Source: Conus ventricosus
Lineage: Eukaryota; Mollusca; Gastropoda; Neogastropoda; Conidae
Assembly: GCA_018398815.1 (NCBI GenBank)
Contig: CM031614.1
Location: 47,963,681-48,027,680 of the forward strand
Direction: 5' to 3'
DNA length: 64,000 nt
Within the stretch, counting starts at the first letter, position 1. Each line of letters starts with the position of its first letter. Both the position numbers and the translations under genes were made by a program. This document shows, one piece after another, positions 12,610-23,436 of this stretch. A model generated the notes under the pieces. It was not told the DNA's origin. It did no database searches and saw nothing but the letters and a program-made list of their open reading frames with translations.

Positions 12610-12746
12610 AGAGGAGTGCGGAAGAAGCACCGAAGTTCACCAGAACATTGTCGCCGGTGGAGCTGAAGGAAGGGGACAGGCTGAGTCTGAGCTGTGCCTT
12701 CAGTGGTAAACCTGACCCCAATGTGGAGTGGTTCTTGGACGGACAG
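12610..12746 (+). CDS. Twitchin-like exon: Ig3, N-terminal half
   Basis: Phase 1 entry, donor GTGAGA, phase 0 exit. Encodes RSAEEAPKFTRTLSPVELK, then EGDRLSLSCAFSG and PNVEWFLDGQ, which is I-set strands A to C with Cys and Trp. The intron here falls later in the fold than in Ig1, Ig2, Ig4 and Ig5. Confidence 0.82.
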
Positions 12747-13018
12747 GTGAGAGGAGTATTTAGGTGGCTGGGTCCGTGTGTCAAGTCTGTCCCACATGCG
12801 CTTCATCTCCCGAACACTTGTCTACCTCTCTCGGTCATCGTCTCTGTTACCTACACACACACATGCACATGCGCGCCCACCCACCCGCCCACCCGTGCAT
12901 GCACGCACATGTGTGCACATGCACACACACACACACACACATACACACACACACATGCAGACAGACACACACATGCGGACATACATACACACATATGCTC
13001 ACATAAACACACATGTAT

Positions 13019-13051
<33 letters not shown>

Positions 13052-13100
13052 CACTCATATATACACACACACAATTACACACACGGCTCTGTCTCAACGC

Positions 13101-13148
<48 letters not shown>

Positions 13149-13405
13149 AGACACAATTCACAAAAATCCAGTCACATGCCTGTACATAAATACGCATGTG
13201 TATGTACATATAAATTACCCATGTTTCTACGAGCACATGCACACATACATCAGTGCAACCCTCCACACTGCACTTTGCATACCATTCACACACTTGACTC
13301 TGCCATATCTCACACTTCTCCTCGCCCTCTCTCTCCGTTTCCCACTCCTACCCCTTTCCCTCCCCCATCCATTTCCTTTGTACATGTTTGACATTTTATG
13401 TGCAG
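12747..13405 (+). other. Intron made largely of CA microsatellite
   Basis: About 12,845-13,145 is imperfect (CA)n with CATGCA and ACATAC variants. Open frames running through it are repeat artefacts. It ends TATGTGCAG. Confidence 0.7.
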
Positions 13406-13562
13406 CTCCTGGCCCCGAACAACTCCATCAGCATCAAAACAAGAACGTCGTCCAGTCGTCTGGAAATCAGCCAAGTGGAAGTGGATGATGGGGGAGACTA
13501 TGTGTGTAAAGCCACCAACACTGCAGGTGTTGCTTCCACCAAGACCAGCATCACCGTCAGAG
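13406..13562 (+). CDS. Twitchin-like exon: Ig3, C-terminal half
   Basis: Encodes LLAPNNSISIKTRTSSSRL, then VDDGGDYVCKATNTAG and KTSITVR, with the D-x-G-x-Y-x-C motif and strand G. Enters in phase 0 and exits in phase 1 at GTGTGTC. Confidence 0.83.
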
Positions 13563-14713
13563 GTGTGTCTTGTGTGTTTGAATGGGTTCTGACTCATTTA
13601 TTGTGTGAGAATGTTTGTGTGTCTATGTGAGCATTACATTGTAATATTCCGTTTTCGTGTCTGTGTATGGGTGCTTTGTTTGTGATTGTATGTGTGTATG
13701 AACACTGCTATATTCTTTAGATGCCTATCCTTCAAAGACACTCTACAATACCCAACTATCGACTTAATGTTTACTTTTCACGACTGTGACACACAAATCT
13801 GGAGGCAGAACGCAGGATAAAAATGAACAAAATCAGTCAACTGTAGGACTGAGCATATCATCATGTACTGCTGTACGCAAAGCAGGTTTTGTCACTATGT
13901 GTCACTCTGCAGTTCTAGTTACCTCACTTTCACAGTTGCTGCATTGTCAGGCAATCTACTGGCTCCTTGCGAACAGTTTTGTTCAAAACTTCTCAGAAAT
14001 CTTCAAGGAAAACAACAAATGTAACCATGGAAGATAGGGTGAAGTTTATAAGAAGTGATCAAAATGAGACTACAATTTCCATTGCAAAATCCTTTGATCC
14101 CCCCACCCCCCCCCCCCCCCACCCCCCACCCACCACCCCACCACTTGCCTATCTTCCAATTTTCTTACTGAGCGTTCCTAGTTTTCCATTTCAGATATAA
14201 CCACACTGCAAACTGGTTCCTGCAACATATTGATCCAAACCCAGATCAAATCCTGCGATGTGGGAAAGACCCACATCGTATTGATCCAAACCCAGATCAA
14301 ATCCTGCGACGTGGGAAAGACCCACATCCATGACATTGCTCAAGAGAAAAGTTCAGTTCTTTTTCGTTTGGAAGGTTGTGAACCTGGGTATTGAAAGTAC
14401 ACAAAGTTTCACGAGTGCAAATATACTGTTTGAACTGGCTTTTTATTTTTCTTTAGTCTTCAATCCATACCATTGTTAAAGGTGTGATTGGTCCATACTG
14501 TTGTTCAAAAGTGTATGTGTATGTGTCTGCGTGCTGTAAAAGAGAGATATAGAGGGAGGTGACAGAGAGAGAGAGAGAGGAAGACAAACAGATAAAGAGG
14601 GAGGTGACAGAGAGAGAGAGAGAGGAAGACAAACAGACAAGAAACAGGAAAAAAGAGAGCAGTAATAGTTACAAAGTCTAGTTCACTGCATCGTGCATGT
14701 TTCTCTATGACAG
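13563..14713 (+). other. Intron with C-rich tract and duplicated hairpin
   Basis: C-rich run at 14,100-14,150, a 51-bp tandem duplication at about 14,227-14,330, and AGAG-rich repeated blocks at about 14,540-14,640. It ends CTATGACAG. No exon seen. Confidence 0.5.
14227..14330. repeat. 51-bp tandem duplication carrying a hairpin
   Basis: Two adjacent copies beginning TATTGATCCAAACCCAG each end in GATGTGGG-AAAGA-CCCACATC, an 8-bp stem hairpin. The second copy has one stem change (GACGTGGG). Confidence 0.75.
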
Positions 14714-14836
14714 CATCCAAGAAAGCGGCCCCCAAGGAGCAGCCCCCATCTGTACAGGCCCCACAGTTCCTAGAGCATGTTCAAGGTCAGAGCGTTGTTG
14801 ACGGCGACCGGGTGACAATACAGTGTCAAATTTCAG
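14714..14836 (+). CDS. Twitchin-like exon: linker and Ig4, N-terminal half
   Basis: Phase 1 to phase 1. Encodes ASKKAAPKEQPPSVQAPQF, then QGQSVVDGDRVTIQCQISG. A Lys/Pro-rich linker precedes I-set strands A to B with the first cysteine. Donor GTGGAT is weak. Confidence 0.78.
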
Positions 14837-14945
14837 GTGGATGGAAAACTCTGCAGTCTGTTGTCTTATGTGTCATGATCATGTTGTGTATTGCTTATGA
14901 TTTGCATGTGAGAAGTACACATGAGCATGTGCATGGGCACACACA

Positions 14946-14997
<52 letters not shown>

Positions 14998-15097
14998 TCT
15001 GTTTATCTCCTTTTAATCTTTCATTCCAGTTCTTTATCATTTCTATCCATGCTCTTTATCTGGCTGTTCGCATTTCTTCAGTTTTGATCTTCATAAT

Positions 15098-16523
15098 TTG
15101 CATATTTCATCAAGTAATGCATACCTGAAATTCTGCAAGGTGACGAATTATCCCATCTGCCCATGGTACAGTGCTGCTGCGAACCAGATCAAAGCTGTGA
15201 AGGCAGATCGACAGAGAGCTGAACACCAGTGGGACAGATCTGGCCTTTATGTCCATAAAGAAATATTCAACAAGAAGAAATATTTTGTAGATAGGATTGT
15301 GTTTAATGCTCAATCTCCCATCGTTTCAAAGAAAATACTAGATTGTAAGACGTCTGCTCAGCTGTATCAGCTCACAAACAGTTTGCTAGGCAGGAAAAGT
15401 AACGCTGTGCTCCCCACTGTTTTCTCTCCTTCCGAACTCCCCATCCACTTCTCTGACTTTTTCAATGCCAAAATCAAAACAATCCGAGACAATCTGGACA
15501 GTTCAAATTTCAATGGATCCCCTCATGATTGTGATCATTCTTTTTCAGGCCAACTTTTGACTGTTTTCAGTTCTGTGACCGAGGATGATGTAAGGAAAGT
15601 GATAGTTAGTTCGCCCAGAAAATCATGTGACCTTGACCCATTGCCTGCATCCATCCTGTTCCACTGTATTGATGTTTTGCTCCCCTTCATAACCCAAGTT
15701 ATTAATGCTTCCCTCTCGGCTGGTGTCTTTCCCCAAGAATACAAATCTGCTGTTGTTCATCCCTTTCTCAAAAAGCCCTCCCTGGAACCAAATTCACTCA
15801 AAAATTACAGACCTGTCTCGAATCTCCCCTTCCTTGCAAAGGCCCTTAAGAAAATCGTACTTGCTCAACTCAGCTCTCAGCGCATCTTACTTGAATGAGT
15901 TGAATGACTCTCACCAGTCAGCTTACAGGGCTGGCCATAGCACAGAGACCGCACTCCTGAAAGTTGTAAACAATCTCCTTCTTGCCCTTGATGATGACAA
16001 AGTCTCCTTTCTCTCTCTTTTAGACCTTTCCGCGGCATTTGACACCATCGATCATGACATTCTCCTCTCTAGACTCCAAACTTCACTTGGCATTCAGGGC
16101 ACCGTTCTTGCATGGGGTAGGTCCTACCTCAGTGATCATTTCCAGACAATTGTTGTCAATGGTCTTTCTTCATCTCCTACACCTCTCACTTGTTGGGTTC
16201 CACAAGGGTCCATCCTTCAGCCAGTTCTGTTTGCTCTATATGTCAGACCTGTGTCAGACATTATCGATCACATTTTGCTGCATGAGAGCTTTGCTGATGA
16301 CACTCAGACGCACAAGTCAAGCACTGTATCTGATATCAAGGATGCTATCAGTGTTGTTCAAAGCTGTTCCCAAGATTTAAAGAAATGGATGACTTTGAAT
16401 AAGTTGCAGTTGAATGACAACAAAACTGAAGTTCTCCTTGGTCCTCCCAAACTCCAAGATCATCCCTCCCTTCCTTCTTCCATCAGTATCGCCGTTAAAA
16501 CAAATTTCTTTCATCAATCGTAA
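15098..16523 (+). pseudogene. L2-type reverse transcriptase, frameshifted
   Basis: Two overlapping frames cover one RT. The first (to 15,898) has YRPVSNLPFLAKALKK after a DLDPLPASIL block. The second (about 15,890-16,523) has SAYRAGHSTETALL, motif A LLDLSAAFDTIDHDILL, a damaged motif B (PQGSILQPVLF) and motif C FADDT. A frameshift at about 15,890 and the missing endonuclease make it non-functional. Confidence 0.8.
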
Positions 16524-16850
16524 CCTCCCCCCACTTCCCAATCCACCTTCCGAGTGCCTGAGTGGGCTATTGCGTGCACGCGTGAGTGCCTGGTGGTTGT
16601 GTTGCTTGTGCGTGCAGGCTGTGTTGATGTGAGTGCGTGCATGCGTGTGTCTCAGAACATGGGTGTGTGGTCATGCGTGAGCATGCATGCGCACGCGCTT
16701 CAGCGTGGATGTGCGCACGGGCGTGTGTGTGTGTGTGTATGTGTGCATGTGTGTTGGTTATATAAAGCGCATAGAGCCCTAATTTTTAGAGAACAGACGC
16801 TATATAAATTAACATTTTTATTATTATTATATTATTGTTATTATTATCAT
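15098..16850 (+). mobile_element. L2-type (CR1 superfamily) non-LTR retrotransposon, 5'-truncated
   Basis: Sits in the twitchin intron in the sense orientation. It contains most of a reverse transcriptase followed, after a GT-rich stretch, by a 3' tail (about 16,755-16,850) reading TATAAAGCGCATAGAGCC, then CGCTATATAAATT and (ATT)n. That tail is the well-known end of L2-like LINEs in fish and invertebrates. The endonuclease is missing, so the copy is 5'-truncated. Confidence 0.75.
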
Positions 16851-16971
16851 ACCTGCATAGGGCAAAGACTGAACGTAGAAATGCACATCATGGTTTCTAC
16901 TACAGACAGCCACACCGACGGTGTTTCATGTCTGTCGGCGGCTTACTGTGGTGGAATCCTGTCATCTGCAG

Positions 16972-17163
16972 GCAAACCCGAAGTGTCATGGTCAGTGAAT
17001 GGCAAGCCAGTTAGGGACAGCGACGACTTCAAGTACCAGAATGCTGGGGACATCTACAAACTGATCATTGGCGAGATCTTCCCTGAGGATGGAGGGGTCT
17101 ACACCTGCACTGCCAAAAACGCAGGAGGATCTGCCAGCAGTAGTGCCACTATCTTGGTCAAAG
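16972..17163 (+). CDS. Twitchin-like exon: Ig4, C-terminal half
   Basis: Encodes GKPEVSWSVNGKPVRDSD, then IFPEDGGVYTCTAKNAGG and SATILVK. Core Trp, D-x-G-x-Y-x-C and strand G are intact. Phase 1 to phase 1. Confidence 0.84.
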
Positions 17164-18002
17164 GTGACTTGTGCCACGCATTGATAACTGGTTATCACTG
17201 ACATGTACACATTCACAGACATACATGTACATATCATGTGTAATTTATGTTCCTGCTCAGTTCAAATGTGGAATAAAAATTTGCCTAATATGTGAACTTG
17301 GCTCGGACAATGTTTAGCAAACTGATCTTTTGGTTCAGCTTCTCTCTGTCTACATTCCACTTGGTCAGCACTGATGATTTTATGTCGATGATGCAGTGGA
17401 TTTTAAATGGGAAGAAGCTGAAACTGAGAGTAGGCTGCTTAAACTTTGCTGTTTTCTCAAGTTCATGCTCTCTACAAAGTTTTGTGGCCTAGGCGAAGAG
17501 TGCAGAAACATGGATAATATTTTAACATTCACAGACACATGCTTTTATGTGCCAGCCAAGGCTTCTGTGTGCATGTAGATGAACACTAACACCAAGCACA
17601 AAAAAAATGCACAAATATATCACTATTAAACAACCATAGTGTCTTAAGTCTGTAGGGTTTTTCTAAATGGTAAATCGTACTGTCTGAACACTGTGGTCAT
17701 TTGGATGAAGATAAAATTACATGCTCTTTACAGCCTGCAGTTAGACACACGCAAGCACCACCAACTTGGATTATTGTGTTCAGAGAAATCCATTTGATAG
17801 GAGAAAAAAAAAATCAAGAAAGAAATAAACAAACGATGGTCACATGATCTTCGTAGTTGAAATAATTTGTATTTTACTGAGAGAAATGTGCTTTGACAGA
17901 GTTCTAGAAAATGTGTGTGTGTGTATGAATGTGTGTGTGTGTGTGCGCGCGCACGTGCATGTGTGTGTACCTATATGTGTCTGTGTCTGTGCCTGCTTTC
18001 AG
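17164..18002 (+). other. Intron
   Basis: No repeat or exon recognised apart from GT/GC alternation at about 17,905-17,990. Ends GCTTTCAG. Confidence 0.5.
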
Positions 18003-18119
18003 TGCCCGATGAGGAGAGTGGTGACCCAGTGTTTGTGTCCTGGCCTCGTTCACAGAACGCTGATGAAGGCAGTCCAGTCACCCTGTCCTGTTGTCTGGAC
18101 AGTCCCTCTGCTCTCACAG
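18003..18119 (+). CDS. Twitchin-like exon: Ig5, N-terminal half
   Basis: Phase 1 to phase 1. Encodes VPDEESGDPVFVSWPRSQN, then ADEGSPVTLSCCLDSPSALT, i.e. strands A to B with the Ig cysteine. Its last 30 or so bases plus the donor are tandemly duplicated immediately downstream. Confidence 0.78.
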
Positions 18120-20215
18120 GTACACGTGTAATCACTCAGGATAAAGATTTGCCACACTCTGACTGAGGTAGGCAACTGTGTCCTGTCTGGACAGTCCCTC
18201 TGCTCTCACAGGTACACGTGTAATCACTCAGGATAAAGATTTGCCACACTGTGACTGAGGTAGGCAACTGTGTCACATAGATGCGTGATAACTCAGGATA
18301 AAGACTTGCCACAGTATGACTGAGAAAGTAACTGTCTCACATAGGCGTATGATAACTAAAGGTAAAACCTTGCCACAGTATGACTGGGAAAAGCAACTGT
18401 GTCACATATGTGTGTAATGACTTATGATGAAGACTAGCCACAGTATGACTTATAAATAAAGACATCAGACACATACAGGTGTGTAATAACTTGGGGTAAA
18501 GACTCACCACTGTATGAAAAAGGCAACAGCATCTTAAAGGTGTTCAGCAACTCAGAGTATAGATTTGCCACAGTATGACTGAGAAAGGCAACTGTGTTGT
18601 ATAGGTGTGTAATAATTTGGGTCACAGACCATCCACAGTATGAGAAAGGCAGTAGTGTCTTATAGGTAGTAAAGGCAATAGTGTCTTATAGGTAGATCAT
18701 GGCTCTGGATAATGAAAACAAAAGAATAAGATGTGTAACAGTGTAATTGAGAAAAGCAATAATGTAACAAATGTGTGTAAAAACTCAGGATGAATACTTC
18801 TTCAGTGTTGTAAGAAAGGCAGCTGTGTCATATAGGTGTGTAATATCTCGGGGTAAAGACTTGCCGCATTATTGAAAAAGGCAACAGGGTCATGTAGGCA
18901 TGTTATAAATCAGGACAATGAGAATAAAGACTTGTCACAGTGTTTACACAGTATGAGAAAGGCAACAGTGTCATCTAGGTGTATAGTGACTCAGAACAAT
19001 GAGAATAAATGAATGAAGATTTGTCACAGTATTACTGAGAAAGGCAACAGTGTGACAAAGGTGTGTAACAACTCAGGATAAAGACTTGCCACCGTTTTAC
19101 TGAGATAGGTGGGTAAAAACCCAAGGTAAAGTCTTGCTGCAGTATTGAAAAAGGCCACATCGTCATGTAGGTGTGTCATCACAGTGGCATCAGAACCTGG
19201 GAAAGAGAGGGGCCAGGGTGTGAACATACATCCCTTCTGCTGCCCCCTACTCTTATTAAAATGTGCAAGATCAGTCTCACCCTACCCTACACTCCCTCCC
19301 CTTTCATCTCCTGCTGTTTATAAAAACATTTTGGAAGTCTACAGTGATGTCAATCAAAGCTGCCCTCCCCCTCCCTCCCTTGTGCAAAACAACTTCCTGT
19401 GCCGCTGTACGACGCTGAATAATGAGAACAAAGACTTATCCCAGTATACTTAGAAAAGCTACTTTGTCGTATAGGTGTGTTGTACTCACGATAATGAAAA
19501 TAAATACTTGTTACAGTGTTACCGAGAAAGGCAACAGTGTCATATAGCGCTGTTCTTTGAACTGGGATGCAGAGAATGAAGACTTGTTGCAGTGCGACTT
19601 GAGAAAGGCAACAACATAACATCGGGGCAAAACAAATCAGGATAAAGACAACATTTTGCACTAAGATTTAGAAAAGGACAGTATTATATAGATGTGCAGT
19701 AATTCAGGATAAAGACAGTCTACTGCTGTTAAACTGAGAAAGTTGACAGGGTTACGTATACGTGTAATAACTCGTGATAAAAAAAAATTTCCACAGCAAG
19801 ACTGAAAAAGTTTGACAGTATTATGAAGTTGTGTAATAACTTATCATAAAGAAATTTGTCCACAGGAAGACTGAGAAAGTTGACAGTGTTATGTGAATAC
19901 AGACAGTCTGTCATGTGCCTGGAAGAGGCAAAAGCACTATTTAGATCATTGAGGATAAATACACTCTGAATATGATGATGAAGTCAACAGCATTTTGGAG
20001 GAGTGTAATCACTCAGGATAAAGACAATTTTGAGTTTGCTTGATGAAATCAACAGTATTATGTAGGTGTGTAATGACTCGGGATGATTGCAGAGTAGACA
20101 GTATTATATAGGTGTATAAAAAATGAGAATAAAGACATACCACTGATGAAGTCAATAGTGTGATATGTAATAAATTTAGATACAGACATGGCACTTTGAC
20201 AAGACAGAGACAACA
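18092..20215. repeat. Degenerate satellite of about 60-70 bp units derived from a splice-donor region
   Basis: Units carry the order AGGTGTGTAATAACTCAGG, ATAAAGACTTGCCACAG, TATGACTGAGAAAGGCAAC. The intron start itself (AG|GTACACGTGTAATC, then ACTCAGGATAAAG) is the first unit. A 92-bp tandem step duplicates the exon end and donor (second donor at 18,212). Roughly thirty units follow with increasing divergence. Confidence 0.75.
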
Positions 20216-20217
20216 GT

Positions 20218-20550
20218 TTAACCTTTCCCGTACGTCGCCTAAAATTTTGCGCGCTGTACTTCGTGGGTGTGCAGAAACCCATGCTTTCTAAGAAGGAATA
20301 ACCCCTCGCCGTACGCTGTGGGTGTACAGTAACCCATGGTTTTTGTATAGGAGCTAACCCCTCGCCGTACGCCGTGGGTGTACAGTAACCCATGGTTTTT
20401 GTGTAGGAACTAACCCCTCGCCGTACGCCGTGGTGTACAGTAACCCATGGTTTTTGTGTAGGAACTAACCCCTCGCCGTACGCCGTGGGTGTACAGTAAC
20501 CCATGGTTTTTTTCGAGGAAGTAAGACCTTGCCGTACGTCATGCAAATTT
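20218..20550 (+). repeat. 57-60 bp tandem repeat with CGTACGCCGTGGGTGT core
   Basis: About five units contain CCTCGCCGTACGCCGTGG and GTAACCCATGGTTTTTG. The first unit begins TTTAACCTTTCCCGTACG. Reverse-oriented relatives lie at 22,735-22,760, 22,785-22,812 and 22,968-22,998, so the family brackets the Tc1 element. Confidence 0.75.
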
Positions 20551-20756
20551 GACTTCTATGAGATGAGAGTCTTGCCACTTGCGTCAAACGGTTGTTTGTT
20601 GTTGTTGTTTCTCAGTGAATAACTGTGCACAGGCGGCCGCATGAATGTGCGTTTATCTGTGTGTGTGCATGTGAGCATTATTGCATGTTTGTGCGAGAGA
20701 GAAAGAGAAACAGAGAGAGAGAAAGTGTGTGTGTGTATGTGCATGCATGGAAAGAC

Positions 20757-20826
<70 letters not shown>
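20757..20826. repeat. (TA)n microsatellite
   Basis: About 70 bp of nearly pure TA, the preferred target of Tc1/mariner elements. The transposon begins directly at its end. Confidence 0.95.
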
Positions 20827-20828
<2 letters not shown>

Positions 20829-22363
20829 GACTTCCATAAAAAACGCGAAAATTTGAAAGGCTATTTTTCGGGTGAAAAGGGGTGAATATACAATATTGAA
20901 CCATTGTGGCAAGTTGTTTGGGTCCAAGACTCACGTGCAGTGAAAAAATTGTGTGAGCAACACATCATTCCCAGCATTGGAGGGTCAACAAAAATGGCAA
21001 ACTGGTTGCTGCATGTGAGGCACGTGCACACCATGCAGAGCAAAGTTAACCAGCGACAAGTACGCAGGCATGCAGCCTTTATAAAGCCGCGCTACAAGGT
21101 TCAGGTAACGACTTGCCGTCTGAGCGCTACAGAGATGCCAAGACTACGAGCAGAGGAACGCAATCGTACCCTAGGCCATCTGGAGGCTGGTGTGGATGCC
21201 ACGCAGGTCGCCAACATCTTTAACGTCCACATCTCAACCATCTATCGTCTGCAGCACCGCATGCGAGTCACTGGTACCACTGATGATCGTCCCCGGCCAG
21301 GCCGTCCTTGGGTCACCACACAAAGAGAGGATCGCCATCTTGTTCGAACCCATCTGCGGGACAGGCAGCAAACAGCCGCTAACACTGCTCGACAGGTGCC
21401 TGGGAATCTCCAGCAACGAATCAGCCTCAACACTATGCGGCGGCATCTTCAGGAGAACGGGCTGGCATGTAGGCGTCCTCACAGAGGTCCGGTACTGACA
21501 CCAAGACACCGGCAGGACAGGCTGCAGTGGGCACAAGCCCGAATCAACTGGCGCAGGCAGCAGTGGGGACGCATACTGCTCTCAGATGAGAGCCGTTTTT
21601 GTATTGACATGGCTGACGGTCGTGTCAGAATATGGCGTCGACCTGGTGAACGCTATGCTGACTCCTGTGTGGTAGAGCGGAACCCCTGGGGAGGCCCGAA
21701 CGTTATGATATGGGGTGCAATTGGCATTAACCACGCCATAGGACCAGTCATCTTTCAGAACATTGGTCCTGGTCGCGGACAGGGTGTCAATGCACAGCGC
21801 TACATCAACCAGGTGCTCAGACCCCATGTCGATCCTTTTTTTGCGCAACACCCAAACTGGACATTCCAACAGGACAATGCAAGACCACACACCGCCAGGG
21901 CCACCCAGCAATTTCTTCAGCATAACAACGTCAATGTGCTGCCCTGGCCAGCCCTCAGTCCCGATTTAAACCCAATAGAACATTTTTGGGATGAACTTGG
22001 TAGACGGTTAGACCTCCTGCGTCCACGACCAGCAACGGCGGCTCAACTTCACCAGGCCATCGTCCATGTGTGGGCTGGTGTGCCAAGGGACGCATCAACC
22101 ACCTGGTCCACTCAATGAGCCGGAGGTGTCAAGCAGTTGTCCATGCAAATGGTGGCCACACACGGTATTAGGACTTCAAGCTGGTTTGTCACGTGACCTT
22201 GGATTTTCCACACAAAGACATATTGCTGATGACATTTTCACACATTACCGTGTAATGAATCAAATCACGTTGAATTCTCGCTTCCATTCTGTACAATTGT
22301 GACCAATATAATTCACCCCCAACCTTCAGCTTGTTTTGTTTTCACGTTTTTTATGGAAGTCAG
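20827..22363 (+). mobile_element. Tc1/mariner transposon, nearly intact
   Basis: The left end CCGACTTCCATAAAAAACG and the right end (reverse complement CTGACTTCCATAAAAAACG) form terminal inverted repeats of about 27 bp with few mismatches. Each is flanked by a TA dinucleotide (20,825-20,826 and 22,364-22,365). The element is 1,537 bp, a usual Tc1 length, and carries one transposase. It sits in the twitchin last intron in the sense orientation. Confidence 0.9.
21135..22118 (+). CDS. Tc1/mariner DD34E transposase, C-terminal frameshift
   Basis: The likely start is MPRLRAEERNRTLGHLEAG, the usual N-terminus. The same frame is open back to 20,904 but that part has no domain. A paired-like HTH (VDATQVANIFNVHISTIYRL, then the RPGRP hook) is followed by the DDE catalytic core: LLSDESRF (first D), QQDNARPHTA (second D) and SPDLNPIEHFWD (E). 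There are 34 residues between second D and E. After VWAGVPRD the frame slips. The usual C-terminal ending is present in the next frame to a stop at 22,169-22,171, so one base is probably missing near 22,090. Otherwise about 328 residues, normal for the family. Confidence 0.88.
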   Translation: MPRLRAEERNRTLGHLEAGVDATQVANIFNVHISTIYRLQHRMRVTGTTDDRPRPGRPWVTTQREDRHLVRTHLRDRQQTAANTARQVPGNLQQRISLNTMRRHLQENGLACRRPHRGPVLTPRHRQDRLQWAQARINWRRQQWGRILLSDESRFCIDMADGRVRIWRRPGERYADSCVVERNPWGGPNVMIWGAIGINHAIGPVIFQNIGPGRGQGVNAQRYINQVLRPHVDPFFAQHPNWTFQQDNARPHTARATQQFLQHNNVNVLPWPALSPDLNPIEHFWDELGRRLDLLRPRPATAAQLHQAIVHVWAGVPRDASTTWSTQ

Positions 22364-22369
22364 TATATA

Positions 22370-23436
22370 TATATGAGCTATGCTATATAGTACACGAGCA
22401 CGGGCCCGCACGCGTGTGTGTGTATTGGTAAAACATTAGAAATACTTGATCCTCTGTCAGTATGACGTTTCCTAGAATGTACAACATACCAAGGCCTATG
22501 TGTTTTTTTTTTTTTTTTTAAATACGTAATGTTACTTTGCATCAGTTTGATTATGACGTACATTGCTCACACTTGGCAGTACGCGCCCCGCAAAAGACAA
22601 AGCAGATGTAACTCAGTGGCACCAAATCGTGGGCAGGAAGGAATTTCTTACCAACGCGACTCTTATCTCTCTGTAGCAAGCACGCGTGAGTCACATCCAT
22701 AGCGTGTGGCGCGCAAGCTTTGTAAGTATGGGTGGCCCCACACCCACGGCGTACGGCGTGCAAGGTTTATTCTTTGGTAATATGGGTGTTCTCACACCCA
22801 CAACGTACTGGGACATTAATTGTTTAATTATTTCTTTGTTTATGTATAAAACAAAATAATTTTCAGTTGATATGTAGTATAATATATTAGGGACAAAGTC
22901 ATGAAATTAAGTGGAAGTGGCTTCAAAATTACTAGAGTTACAGAGCAAAAAACACGTGTCTGGGTGATTTCACACCCACGGAGTACGGAAAGGTTGTGTC
23001 ACAGATTAATCCTGTCTTGCTGTTTTCATCAAGTAGAAAACACAAGTTTATTCTTAGACTATCTGCATCAAGGTTTTCTCAGACTGAGCCAGTTCATGTG
23101 GGAAATGCGGAAGGCCAAAGAGTCTAAAACCACAACATTTTTTTAAAGTAAACAGTGAGAGAGGGAGGAAATGATGGATCTCTACAGGAATACAAATACA
23201 GTGCAGTAAAAAGTGTCCCGGAGAGGAAGGTCGGTTTGGGAGAGGAACACCTATCAAGAAAACAGGTGACACAAGCTAATCAGACAGGTTCTGAATCAAA
23301 CTGGCTGAGTTGATGGACTTTGTTTATTTTGTTTTTTATGGGGTTGATGTAGGAGAGTGGAGTTTTCATAATCTCTGGAAGCCCCCTGTCCCCCTCACCA
23401 GTCCACCTCCCCCTTCTTCCTGTGATCCATGGACAG
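22370..23436. other. Intronic stretch after Tc1
   Basis: Contains inverted cores of the 57-60 bp repeat (CACACCCACGGCGTACGG and variants) and a T-rich run at about 22,505-22,520. No exon before the splice acceptor at 23,435-23,436. Confidence 0.5.

Larger units (their letters stand above)
14837..16971 (+). other. Intron hosting an L2-type LINE
   Basis: Begins with (CA)n at 14,939-14,995, then carries the LINE described separately, and ends CATCTGCAG. The open frame running into the Ig4 exon from about 16,554 is mostly intronic. Confidence 0.65.
18120..23436 (+). other. Large last intron: satellites and a Tc1/mariner element
   Basis: From 5' to 3': a degenerate satellite (to about 20,215), a 57-60 bp tandem repeat (20,218-20,550), (TA)n, a Tc1/mariner element (20,827-22,363), inverted copies of the 57-60 bp repeat core (22,730-22,998), then about 430 bp with nothing recognised before the last exon. 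Confidence 0.7.

Noticed and set aside
12570..13488. Long plus-strand open frames of His/Thr-rich protein around the Ig3 exons
   Set aside because: They run through a CA microsatellite in the intron; only the flanking Ig exons are coding.
20058..20546. Minus-strand 162-residue frame with repeated GYCTP-type units
   Set aside because: Translation of the 57-60 bp tandem repeat; no start context or domain.
18120..20550. CRISPR-like impression from regularly spaced repeats
   Set aside because: Units are contiguous and diverged, without unique spacers; the genome is eukaryotic.
20904..21134. 77-codon N-terminal extension of the Tc1 transposase
   Set aside because: Open but without domain. Family members start at the MPRLRAEERN-type methionine.
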